Program-made: the position numbers and the translations under genes
NCBI GenBank assembly: GCA_008933995.1
Contig: WARS01000046.1
Span: 11,626,526 to 11,690,525, forward strand
Source: Datnioides undecimradiatus
Taxonomy: Eukaryota > Chordata > Actinopteri > Lobotiformes > Datnioididae
DNA: 64,000 nucleotides
Direction: 5' to 3'
Shown: positions 53,403 through 64,000 of the stretch, one piece after another
Layout: the number at the start of each line of letters is the position of its first letter
How positions within the stretch are numbered: the first letter of the stretch is position 1
The notes under the pieces: generated by a model
What the model was told of the DNA's origin: nothing
What the model saw: the letters and a program-made list of their open reading frames with translations, nothing else
Databases searched by the model: none

Positions 53403-56400
53403 CTCATGCAGAGGCCAGACAAGGACAGTGTGCTCTCGTCATTTCATCGCTTATCATACGCCGGCTCTGAATCACTGACAAAGACCGGTTATATGTGACC
53501 TTTCACAATGTGAATGTCCCTTCGATGTGACCAAAACGTGGTCACACATTAGACATAATCGGTGCCAGCATAGTCACGGTTATTGCATTTCATTTTTGGA
53601 CCACTTTCATCCACATTACCACTCATGCTTTTTCACAAGCAATCTAAAAAAGGTTGCACGGCAAATAACACCTATGAGAAATAGCATATCAGATTTATAA
53701 TAACAATCAGTTTTACTGCCAAGTGGGTTTTTAAATACAAGGAATTTGTCTGTTTCGGTGCATGACAGCAATCATAGTAAGTGAAAGAACACAGAGACAA
53801 AACGCATGACATATATTTGTGTCGTATGCTGTGATACATGCTAAACAGTGACTGGACATAATTCAAGTAATCAATAGGTATTTATTATTGAAATAAATAT
53901 TACCTATGTAAATTGTTTTAGAGGCAGAAATGGGTTGTGTGTTACTGTTTTGCACTGTATGATATAGTGCAACAAATACCCCCTTTTCAGAGCAATGTCC
54001 TGGTATTTGTCCACACACGCCTGCATTGTTTCCTCCCCTCTCTACAATATAACGCAGTCGAGAACAACAACACCAATTGTTTTTATGTCAGGAAAGATTT
54101 CCTCAAATTCCATTTTGTGTTTGATACAGGGACCACACAGATTTCCTTTTTTATAAGTTCTGCCATTCTCAGTGTCCAAATCAATAAACTTCATGTTGCT
54201 CAGTTTCTACATCGCCCTGAGAACAGGAGGTGCTCTGTTTTTAATAACTGTTGCATCATACTCCCAAGACAACAAAACCAGAAACAGTCATCATTTATAA
54301 TCTCTTAGCAAGCTTCTGCATCTGGACTTTAATTCCTGCTAGCATTTTATTAAACCTGTTGTAAAAATGTCTCATGGCCAGCTGCTAGTACTGTTTTTGA
54401 GTGTACATCAGTAACAACATTGGATGAAGGTTTGCGTGGTGGTAGTCTAGTTAGTCTGCTGTAGTTTACCACTCGATGAAAGAGACAGATTATTATGCTA
54501 CGTTGGCAAGTTTCTTTAACTCTGTGCACTGTGTATTTGCTGCCTTTTTGATTTCAGAATATGGACTTTATATAGGAAAAATGTAAACTGAAACTATGAA
54601 GGCCTAAAAGTCATCCTTTAACTCCAAACGGAGCCGTGAGATCAAACAATAGTACAATGGCTCCTCTTGACATTTCAGATCACACTGTATGTTGGTTCTT
54701 CATACCACATTACCAAATAAAGTTGCATCAGACAGGGCTGCAAGGTGTTAAGTTCACATTACTATAAACTATGCTCTTCTTTTGACCATGTGAGGAAACC
54801 CACATGTCAACTCAACGCCCTCTTTGCTCTGAAGCTGTGAAACACTGACAACCACTGAGCCACCAGGTGTTTATTTGTAGTCTTCTCAGTATTGAAGACT
54901 GCCAGCTAGCAGACTAAACCACCAAAGATCACGTGTCTTTGTGACCTTTAATGAGGCTCCAGATGTGTTACATGGCTCATACAAGCTCTGTCAATTGCAC
55001 TATGTGTGATATTAGAGAATATAATCTACAATTCCAGCAGCAAAGGGATCATGCAGATAATCTGATATGATTTTTTAAAGGTTTTAATAACAAGTAATGG
55101 GTTTACAGTAACCTGTAAAGTAATGCTTACTGAACTGCACTTCTTTTACTGTGCTGGACTCCTGTGGTATGACTCCCCTGCAAAACGTGGAGTCTTGTGA
55201 CTGACTCATCGCTAGTGTATGCAGTATAATGTTGCTGCCTTCGCCTTGCGTCTCCAAAATGTCAAGTGTTTGGGAATTTTAATAAATCTGCCTGTTTTGT
55301 TTTTTTTTGTTTGGTTTTTTCCCCTCTGACGCCTCAGGCAGTTCCATGCAGGTGTCGCAGTGCCAGGAAATATCCTCTACACATGGAAGACAATATCAGC
55401 TGTCATACGGAGCAGAGAGAAAACACAAATCGAGACACCAGCGATGTTGTATTGGCTGGGATTTTCTTCCATTTTCCTGGCAGCTTTGACATGTCACGCT
55501 TGATGCCTTAATGTGTCTGTCGTTTTAGCATATACATACTGCATATCGTAACAATATAGCTGTGTCTTTTAAACAGTCAGCAATTCAGCTTGAAGGCATT
55601 CACATTTATTGCCATCTAAACCTATAAACTGTCATATAAATGAGAGATAGACGTGGTGGCGAAATGCATTTTTTTTTGCTTTGCCACAGAGCCGTTTGGA
55701 AGGCTTAAGCTGCTAAAGCTGTGTGATTTCACTTCTGCTGCTCTAATGTATGACTATTATTAACCTCTCCACTTATGAGCGAGTGAGTCACCCTGTCCAG
55801 TGACAGAGCTGCCACAAGTCCTCACTCAGCTGTCTGACTTCATGAAGGAGAGATCCAAGCCAGTGACGCCAATCCTGTCTCCCCCTCGAGCCAAGATCCT
55901 TCCTCTCCACGCAGAGGAGGTCTCGTCTGCGTGACCTGCCACTCACAGCCGCTTACACTTCCTGCCGCCTCGGAGAGGGAAAGAGGGGAGAAGAATGTCT
56001 CACCGAAAAACTCCTCAGGCAGCGCATCCTGAATTCATCAGTACAGGACATTTTCATTTTGATGTCCTTTAATGTGGCAGCACATAAACTGTTGGTCAGA
56101 AGCCAGCAGGTTGAATTGAGGTCAAGGGAAGTGCCAGTGTTTATTTGATCTGCTGAATTATCCCCCGAGGTTTACCCTGATGCTGACTGGACATATTTTC
56201 AAGCAATGTGTTCATTAATTTGCACTCAGACATTTCCTGTACTGCCTTAAGTAGACAAAATGCATATGACGGTAACGTTTTGAAGTGCTGCGAAGGGGTC
56301 GAAGCCAATTGGCGTGCATCATTTCTCTTTAATTTAAAATGATAATTTGGCCTGCCGTGACATTCAGCGTTCTCTGAGGATAATATGTGCTACAGTGCAG

Positions 56401-59400
56401 AGCACAGCTTGGAGTTCCCTCCGTGTCTCGGTTTCTGAGAAGACACGATGACACTTTTATGAACACATCCGTCATGATGAAACATGGCACTTTTGATCCT
56501 CTTAGGATATAGAAAATAATACCATGCACTTCCACAATTACCGGTCCCTTTTGTATAACGTGTCATTTTAATGTGTAAATTGATACTGAAAAACAAGCTC
56601 GCAGGTATAATTATGTTTTTTATGATTGCAATTGTGGTGTGACGAGCTGCAGATTCTTTAGAAAGAATGGGGAGAAATGTGAGCGTTGTCGTATCATCAG
56701 TGAAACATTATCTCCCCCACTCCCTCCTTTCTTCCCTCTCTTCCCTCGCTGTCCTCGAATACACGGCTCTATCCCTCACTCTCTTGGTTAAAAACAGGCC
56801 TTAGGTCCCAAAGCGCCGCGTAGAGCTGAATGTGGCACATGTACCCATCCCCAAAATAACTTGTTTTTTCGACTCACTTGAAATTGAGGGGTATTGCAGC
56901 TGTTGCCCTGTACCAACACGCTCATGAAGGGTCATAAAAAGAATGAGTATCCTGGGAATTTGTATAATTCTCACCAGTAAATATAAAAATAAACCTAAAG
57001 AATCCATGGGAGCAGGGTCTGCAGACAAAACAGAACTGAGAATACCTCTGTCATTAACTTTATGTCAGCCCTTTCACCAGAGTGTTTGTCATGTCTTGTG
57101 AGGCATCTCTGCCTTTACGTGGTCTGATTTGGTGCCCTTTACTCCCACATATTTCTGCACAATTATGCATTAAACATGTCGTTCCTCTGCTCAACTGTCC
57201 AGCTGGCATCTCACTGCCTGACACAAAGTACTTCCACTGTTTTCCAAAGACAACGTTGGGGGGGGGGACAACCCTCTCTGTCACCTTCATCCCTATTTTC
57301 TCCTCCTTCTTTCACTCTCTCCACCGCTCGTCACGTTCTCCTGCTGCCTGCTTTTCCATCCTCTGTCCTCCTGCCTCGCTCTCCCACACATCATCTCCTC
57401 TCACTCTTGCTGAATGATCTCATTCCTCCTATGCCTCTGCATCTAAATTCTCCCTTATGATCGAATTTCTCAGTGGAAGTTACCCGCAGGGTGTGGATGT
57501 GACAGCGCTGATTCTTGCTGGTGTCAACATGAGCTGGCTAGCTGTGTTGCTATGTGACAGTGGGAGATTGGCTATTTTCTGAATGTGCAATGCAAAGGAA
57601 AATAAATCTCATTTGAGTAGCTTTCGTTGTGCATTTTAATGATTTTTATTTGATTTCAACCACGGTACAAACACCATTCATCTGGGGGACTTAAACCCTG
57701 AGGCCTTCGTGTAACTTCAACATTACAAAGTACACCTTAGATCATCTTCTACAGGGCACCACAGCCTATTAGGAAGTTCCTACCATCATAACATCACTCC
57801 AGGTATTCAGAGATGCTCACCCATCCTCATTGACCTCTGTAGTCTTCCAGCACATCTTGCCTCAGTGGTATACACACACATACACACACTCACATGGAGT
57901 CATACTCTCGCTGGAAGGCGCTGCTGGGGCAGCCTACCGTTACTCCTCGGCATGTAGGCGTGTCTGGAGAGCTGATGAGCCTCAATGGATTTTCTCGAGT
58001 GCTGCTCTCCACTGAGAATGAGTCACACAGTATACCAGGGAATGGGGGCAAAAGGACTCTTTGGGGGATTATTATTCTGATTCATGCACAGCTGTGGTTC
58101 AGGCTTAACAGAATCCCTATTTGGGGTTAAAGTGATGGGCAAATGTAGTGTTGCAAAACAGGAATGGTCACATATGCATTTTATCACTGCATTTATCCAG
58201 GATGCACTGTAGTAATCTGCAACATTTCTATAGTTCAGTGGTATGTTGTATTATTGTTTTCAACTGAAGTGAGACAACAGAAAAAGCTTTTGTACGGTGA
58301 AGAATGCTCCAGTATTCCAACAAAGAATAAAGTGGGTGGCTCACAGAGATTATATCACAGAACCCAGAAACATACATACACATAAGCTTGAGGAGTGGGA
58401 TATAAAAGCTTGTGGGTGCAGCCACATTCTGCAACTGTGAACCACCGTTTCTGAGATGAGAGGCCCCTGTGTGAAAAATGCATTTCCATGTTGCGGGGGT
58501 TTATTCAGGCAGGCAGCGAGAAACGAAGATTTAGAATAGTGCACGTTTGTGTATGGGTGCGTGCACTGCTACTGCCTGCAAGCAGGGAAATAAAGGTTAA
58601 ATCGAACACTTCTGTCAGTGTCTTGCGTCCAGCTGCAAGCATTCCTCTCACCGCCCCAGATTCCTACATGGAATTGCACAATCCTGCTGTCACACCCCCT
58701 GGTAATCTAGGAAGAACAATGAATAATGAACCTCTTCCATCCTTCGCTTTGTAATGTATTACAGGGGCACAACTCGGCAAGACAGGAATTTGTTACAAGA
58801 GGCGTCTCAAAAGCACACAGGCCCGTGCCAGCAATCAAATCTGCGGTCTAAGATCTTTTTTTCGGACACTTGGCAAAAAAAACCAAACAAACAAAAAAAA
58901 TCTGGTATATGATCCCACATCATAGCAAAAATAATACCACCCTTGAACATGTCACCTAACACCTAACACCTAAGCACTTAAGCATAATTTTTTCACGGAC
59001 GCACCTTTAGCCTTTAACCTTTCTTCATCCTTGCCCTCTTCTTTTTTGTTGTGTATTTTGCTGCTATGTTCCATCTATGTATTGTATTTTCAATCTTTTT
59101 CAGTCTATTTCCTATATCTTATCAGAATGATGCTTACATAACTTTGCACAAGAGGGACCTTTCATTGTCACACTCCATAACATAGAGTAATCAGTTACAT
59201 GTTTTATAACATTGTTTGCTGCATTTTCAATATTCAAACAAATATAGTGAATTCTGCATACAGTGTTTTCTTTGCAAACGAACATCACGCCTGCATAATT
59301 GAATGAATGGTGTCTATCTGCATGCTGTTGTGAGAGAGGGATCCCCCTCGCTTTCCCTTGAATGACATTTCAGGAGGAAACACATTTGTAACACAGCACG

Positions 59401-59582
59401 TACAGTAGCTATACTCTCTCTCTCGCATCACCGCCCCTCTCTCTCCCCCTCCCACCCCATCCAATTTACCAGCGTGCGATGCATTTAGATTCCTGGGGGT
59501 GTAGCCACACTACATGGTTCTCACATGACTGCGCCGCATATTCTAACTCAGGTCTGGAGCCAATGGGGGTTCGATATGGGAG

Positions 59583-59599
59583 TGACGTCAGGGGGCGGG
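59583..59599. promoter_or_regulatory. trib2: trib2 promoter: palindromic CRE plus GC box
   Basis: TGACGTCA at 59583-59590 is a perfect CREB/ATF palindrome, followed at once by GGGGGCGGG at 59591-59599, an Sp/KLF GC box. The pair lies about 1.2 kb upstream of the trib2 ATG at the start of the GC-rich region, a reasonable core-promoter position. No TATA box is evident. Confidence 0.5.
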
Positions 59600-59610
59600 T
59601 CGGTATTTTC

Positions 59611-59660
59611 GTGTATGTGTGAGCGTGTGCGTATGTGTGAGCGCGCGCGTGTGAGTGTGT
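59611..59660. repeat. GT/GC alternating tract at the trib2 promoter
   Basis: GTGTATGTGTGAGCG units leading into GCGCGCGCGTGTG; alternating purine-pyrimidine sequence just downstream of the CRE/GC box. Confidence 0.85.
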
Positions 59661-59676
59661 AGAAGCCCCCCTCAGC

Positions 59677-59692
59677 CAGGCAGGCAGGCAGG
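59677..59692. repeat. (CAGG)4 tetranucleotide repeat
   Basis: Four perfect CAGG units in the probable trib2 leader or proximal promoter. Confidence 0.85.
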
Positions 59693-59699
59693 CAAGCAG

Positions 59700-60816
59700 C
59701 TCTCGTTCTGTACAGGCGCAGTGAGTGCAGTGTGTGTGTGCAGCTCGGCTGGCCTCCCTCCGCACTGAATGGACTAGATTCCCAGCCACGTAAGAAGCAC
59801 AGCAGCACCACGGGAGAGAGGATGTCCTGCTGAATCAAGGGATAGGCCTGGGAAAGTCGGCCGGCCGTCCCTTCCTTCCTTCCAGAAGCTTACAGCAGCA
59901 GACATACAAGACAGACGACACTTTTCCTCCATTGGACTAGACCAGGAGAAAGAGAGAGGACGTCGACTCCCGCACACAAAGAGCCACAGCAGGTTTTTTT
60001 TTCCGGATGGGGTTTTCTCCTTATGTGGTAGATGACAATCTCCGTGCATGGATATGATCCGGGAGAACAAGGCCGTGCACTGACCTGGTACTAGTTAGCA
60101 AAGGAAGCTAACTAGTTAGCTCTGCACCTGCTAGCCATCAGTTGTCCGTCAAATTTCGGCTAAATTCAGCAGCTAACGTTAGCTTGTAAAACTTGCTTTA
60201 TACGTTTCGCTTGTGCATATATATTTTCGCTTTCCTCGTGCCTGCAAGCTGTGTCCAACAAATTGTTTCCGTTTTATGAAACGTGCCATACATATAACCG
60301 GCGAGATAAGCTAGCAAACAAGCTGTGGGTTAACTTAGCCACTCTTCATTCATTGTAAAAGCTGACTTTTGGTAGCCTTTGTTGCAGTTGTGTCGTGCCT
60401 GCTCGCGCCGCTAACGTTCATGAAATTGCAGCAGGTCTGTGCAAAGTGTTTTCAGTCGACTCCGGGCAGCAATCCTGTAATTTTAGCCTGGCCTCATCTC
60501 TTGAATGGAAAACAAAGGGGGGCAAATGAACAGTTGAACTCTGCAACGCAAATTAGACCCCTTTTTGTGTTGTGTGAAAACCAACGAGCCGGCTTCTCCC
60601 GTTGACAGCCTGCCACGCTATCCAGCAGCAAGGTGCAGTTAAACCGATCCTTCATTTGTATTTTTAGTTTATTCCAGATTTACTGAAGTGTTGGACGATT
60701 TGTGATATTGCACTGAGTTTGCAAGAAAGTGGTGCTCTAATCCAGGAGAAGATCAAGGAGGAGGAACCCCACCACCACAACCACCCGATTTTGTGGAGTA
60801 ATCGCACTTATTCCTC
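59700..60816 (+). other. trib2: trib2 5' leader (start site approximate)
   Basis: Sequence between the GC-rich promoter and the coding ATG, with no obvious splice pair. It contains several upstream ATGs with short frames: 59769-59777 (ATG GAC TAG), 59822-59833 (three codons plus stop), 60007-60057 (16 codons) and 60048-60083 (11 codons). Long leaders with uORFs fit a tightly controlled short-lived protein, but the true start site could lie further downstream. Confidence 0.45.
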
Positions 60817-62908
60817 ATGAACATACAGAGGTCAAATCCTATTAACATTTCACGTTATGGGAGATCGCGGCACAAATCGCACGATTTCGAAGAATTGTCT
60901 TGCTTAAGGACTACAGAGTCGCACCAGAGTTTCAGTCCCAACCTCGGGTCCCCCAGCCCGCCGGAGACCCCGGACTCCTCGCACTGTATCTCCCGCATCG
61001 GGGACTACCTTTTGTTGGAACCACTGGAGGGAGACCACGTTTTCAGAGCCGCCCACCTGCACAGCGGGGAAGAGCTCGTATGTAAGGTTAGTAGGCGATG
61101 TGGTAGACATATCCTACCTTTCTCATGCTTTCAGAATAGCTTCTCAGCCCCTTTACGATTTACTTGAAACCGGGGTAAGCAACGCGTAAATTATATTCAG
61201 CACAAAACAAAGTTCTTTTGCAGGTTCCTCACCTATAGCATGCACTATAACGTGAGTGCTTATGGCACTATTTCAAAATGCACATAATGTCCAAATGAAC
61301 ACTGAGTTAGTGTCTACGGGTTGCCCATTGCAGCAAGTCCACACCCTTCAACTTTTTAATAATTGCTTGAATTGTAAATAGAGAGCTGGCACAGCAGCCT
61401 AATGGAAAAAGTGAATGGGGCGAGCTGCGTGGTTTGGATTGCATGATGTAACGTTGACAAAGGAGTGAGTAACCACGCACACACTCCTCTCCGTGCTATT
61501 CTCGCTTACCCATGGCTTCTCTCTTTCACAGTGCGATGCTATAATCGTATTAGTTCTCTCTTGGTTTTATATTTGACGCATAAGCATTGCCATATTGTAC
61601 TTTTTGCACCAAATATTAATAGGATTGTGATCTTTTGTTTGCATTGAGAGAAAAGCACACAAGGCGAGGGAACTTTACAAGTTCAGCCAGCTGCTGTGAC
61701 ATTGGCTCCAGTGTTGACCCCTCTAAGCATAAGAAATAAAGCACTTTTCCATAAAGGTTGAGGGCACACTCTTTCCTCACCACGTTTATGGCCCATATTG
61801 ACTTTCATATATTACTGATTATAAGGGCAGTGGGGCTATCCCCGAGGCGCATTCCAGCTTTAAGCGGGCTTAAGTGGCTTGATGAAATGAGACGATAGTT
61901 ACATGCACCGTTGGACTCATAAGGCATGACATATCCAATAACCCGTACCTTTTGACTCAAGATAATGTTTCGTCATGGCAATAACAAATTAACAGCCTTT
62001 GGCACAGCCTGTGAGCTATCTGCCTTTTGACCTCATCTGCCTTGTGTTGGTTTCAATACAGCACCAATCAATCCCCACTTCCACCATTGATCATTCCTCC
62101 CAAGCTGGAAGCCTAGGTCAGAACTTAAGATCTTGAGAGCTGTGGGGTGTATTTGTATTGACTGCGAGGAGAGGAGCCCTCTCACCTGAACTGGTTGTAC
62201 TGAAAGTCAATTGGTGGTGGTGGCGAGGGGGGTGGATGTTACTATGGAAACAAAAGAGACACTGCAACCCCCAGGCTGCAGCACAATGCTGTTCACTGCC
62301 ACGATGTTTTCAGTTTGCCTCTGCAACCTTACTCCCTTCGCCAAAGGAGTAAACACGAGTTTGGTGTCACAAGAATGTGGTAGATTGCTCACATTTTGCG
62401 TAATTACAAGACAACTCTAAGCTCTGTGAGTTGGATTTAATTGTTTGTCTCCAAAGTAGAAAAGGGGAACATTTTGACTGTGGTAGATGTTTTCCATGCT
62501 AAGATCCTGACACAAAAACAACCATGTCATGAGACGGTAACACTCATAGTCACCCCAGATTGCTAAATAGCTACTCGACTGTAGATATAAATGCTTTGCT
62601 TTCTTATGATTGCAGGTCTTTGACATTGGCCGATACCAGGAGTCACTGGCGGCCTACTTCGCCCTGGGCCAGCACCAGCATATTAACCAAATCCTGGAGA
62701 TCTTGCTCGGGGAGACTCGAGCCTACGTGTTCTTTGAGAGGAGCTATGGAGACATGCACTCTTTTGTCCGCACCTGCAAGAAGCTGCGGGAGGACGAGGC
62801 AGCCAGACTCTTCTATCAGATAGCCTCGGCTGTGGCACATTGCCACGACAACGGACTGGTCCTCCGTGACCTCAAACTGAGGAAGTTTGTCTTCAAGAAT
62901 GAGGACAG
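60817..62908 (+). CDS. trib2: Tribbles pseudokinase 2, 5' part (exons 1-2; rest beyond window)
   Basis: Exon 1 is 60817-61086 (90 codons, donor GTTAGT); exon 2 is 62616-62908 (acceptor TTGCAG, donor GTGAGC, ending two bases into an Arg codon). Together they give 188 of about 343 residues. The start [18 protein letters not shown], the [13 protein letters not shown] segment and [24 protein letters not shown] are nearly identical to human TRIB2, which separates it from TRIB1 and TRIB3. Tribbles proteins are kinase-like scaffolds that bring substrates such as C/EBP-alpha to the COP1 ubiquitin ligase and bind MEK1; the C-terminal tail for this is outside. The VAIK-type Lys is residue 90, the last codon of exon 1. 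The catalytic loop reads [11 protein letters not shown] (Asp175) with Leu in place of the usual His. No other gene overlaps it; the 38 kb upstream is noncoding. Confidence 0.97.
61087..62615 (+). other. trib2: trib2 intron 1
   Basis: 1.5 kb GT-AG intron. It contains an RFX-like box at 62238-62251. No gene is seen inside. Confidence 0.9.
62238..62251. promoter_or_regulatory. RFX X-box-like palindrome in trib2 intron 1
   Basis: GTTACTATGGAAAC matches GTTnCCATGGnAAC with one change. Its position inside an intron of a regulated gene makes a regulatory role possible but unproven. Confidence 0.35.
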
Positions 62909-63449
62909 GTGAGCTCTGCAGAAACGCTGGTCTCTCTGTTAATCATTGACTATGACTGCGCACTATTTGTGTGTGGAACGTTGTATGTGATATAACAAGT
63001 GTCAGTATTATCTGTGCTACTGTATATCTCAGCTTACACCGAGGATAGGGTAAACTGACACGATGCAAGACTGACTTGCCCCTCCCAGATGTTATGCAGA
63101 GTACAGGAAACATAAGCCTTTTGTGTCTCCCCAAGCTATTTTTGTGCACACGGTTTAGTAGTGGAAAGGCACAAACCGTATAAATAGTGTATATAGTGTA
63201 TGCTATAGCACTTGGGGAGGATTATTGCAGTGCATTTATTCCAGTAGTGTTTGAACCTAAAAGCAGAGACAGAGAAGTTACCCCGACTAGCTTCAGCATG
63301 ACAGATGATCAATTAAAGTGAGCTTTTGCCACTGCTGCACTTCTGTAGTGATCAGCAAGAGAAATCTGTAGAATCACTCTTACACAACACAGGTTTACTG
63401 ACCCCTGGTGGCAGCATTAGAAAACTACATGCGTAAAATCCTGGCATCT

Positions 63450-63463
63450 GTTGCCACAGCAAC
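63450..63463. promoter_or_regulatory. X-box-like inverted repeat in trib2 intron 2
   Basis: GTTGCCACAGCAAC has intact half-sites GTTGC and GCAAC in inverted orientation with a 4-base centre, matching the RFX pattern apart from the central bases. Confidence 0.3.
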
Positions 63464-63491
63464 CTGAGAGCACATTTTTTTATTAATGAAG

Positions 63492-63518
63492 ATATATATA
63501 TATATATATATATATATT
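63492..63518. repeat. (TA)n microsatellite
   Basis: About 13 TA units in trib2 intron 2. Confidence 0.95.
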
Positions 63519-64000
63519 TAGATTTAGATTTTAATAGCAGAAGATGATTCAGACTCAGAACATTTCCTACCCTTTTACTTCTGTCAGTGCTAAAACTGAA
63601 GTTTCTTAGGGAAACTTCTTAACAGTCAGTTCTTATTGAACACTCATGGCACAGACTGCACCTTGGTGCCCTCTATCTAAAAGTGTGATGTCATTCTTTG
63701 GCGCTAACTGTGGAAAAGGGAAGTTGAGCTGCCTCACATATTCACATATTCAGTACGGGTCCGATGACCTTGAATGTTACACCAGACTGCTCATGAGCTG
63801 GGATGCCCCCCCTCATTTTAATGATTGATGGCCAGTGAATTTTAAGAGTGATGGTGCAGGACAGTATTGGGTCACATTTACTATCCTGTCAAGAATCCAG
63901 TTACACCTTTTCGGTCCTCCTGGGTCAGTGGACGGAAATGAGAAGACTAAGTTGCTTTAGAGACTCAGATCTGCTCTGGCTTGAACCCGATTGTGAGACG

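Larger units (their letters stand above)
49076..59582. other. Gene desert segment 5, upstream of trib2
   Basis: No credible gene. It contains (AGA)13 at 51730-51768, (TG)n at 52541-52593, an X-box-like motif at 53329-53342, GC/GT alternation at 53371-53402, pyrimidine-rich stretches at 57290-57410 and three ACCTAAC repeats near 58953-58973. GC content and CpG rise from about 59.4 kb toward the trib2 promoter. Confidence 0.6.
62909..64000 (+). other. trib2: trib2 intron 2 (runs past the window end)
   Basis: Begins with GTGAGC at 62909. No further coding exon is seen before 64000; the next exon should continue the kinase fold after KNEDR. It contains (TA)n at 63492-63518. Confidence 0.85.

Noticed and set aside
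58953..58973. ACCTAAC tandem triplet, telomere-like
   Set aside because: The unit is not the vertebrate telomere hexamer and there are only three copies.
59803..59812. AGCACCACGG, half of an RE1/NRSF site near the trib2 start
   Set aside because: Only the left half matches; the right half diverges, so a functional RE1 is unlikely.

Overview
This is a vertebrate nuclear genome window, almost certainly from a ray-finned (teleost) fish. The basis is: multi-exon genes with GT-AG introns; a beta-SNAP gene (napb) next to a GZF1-type BTB zinc-finger gene, as on human 20p11; a Tribbles-2 gene on the same segment; many (CA)n microsatellites; and short dispersed repeats with TTAA-flanked or tRNA-like ends. 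Nothing prokaryotic is present: no operons, CRISPR array, prophage or insertion sequence. Gene models were built by hand from reading frames and splice signals; names rest on recognised protein families, not on a search.

Layout. (1) 1-6.7 kb: the 3' end of an unrecognised + strand gene (terminal coding exon 2278-2476, with 3'UTR poly(A) signals), then featureless AT-rich sequence. (2) 6.7-14.7 kb: complete napb on the + strand, 11 coding exons (6926-13570), 296 residues, with ZNF143-like promoter motifs and a poly(A) signal at 14690. (3) 14.7-21.3 kb: convergent gzf1 on the - strand, 7 coding exons (20588 down to 17043), about 846 residues: BTB domain, acidic linker with a polyglutamate run, ten C2H2 fingers and a long Val/Ser/Thr/Pro-rich tail. 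A noncoding first exon lies near 21.2-21.3 kb. (4) 21.3-59.5 kb: about 38 kb with no convincing protein gene, holding microsatellites, a 240 bp TTAA-flanked inverted-repeat element, repeat relics and several clusters of transcription-factor-like motifs. This is the expected setting for long-range enhancers of a developmental gene. (5) 59.5-64 kb: GC-richer promoter and long leader of trib2 on the + strand, with the first two coding exons (60817-61086, 62616-62908); the rest lies beyond the window.

The three named genes are not a pathway. napb (SNARE disassembly), gzf1 (transcription factor) and trib2 (pseudokinase adaptor) are neighbours by ancestry: their human counterparts are on 20p11 and 2p24. 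I found no clear novel biological system. The most useful leads are the 240 bp element, the duplicated interspersed repeat (15.9 and 22.0 kb), the GC-AG intron in napb, the spliced tenth finger and long tail of gzf1, the upstream ORFs of trib2, and candidate regulatory clusters in the desert.
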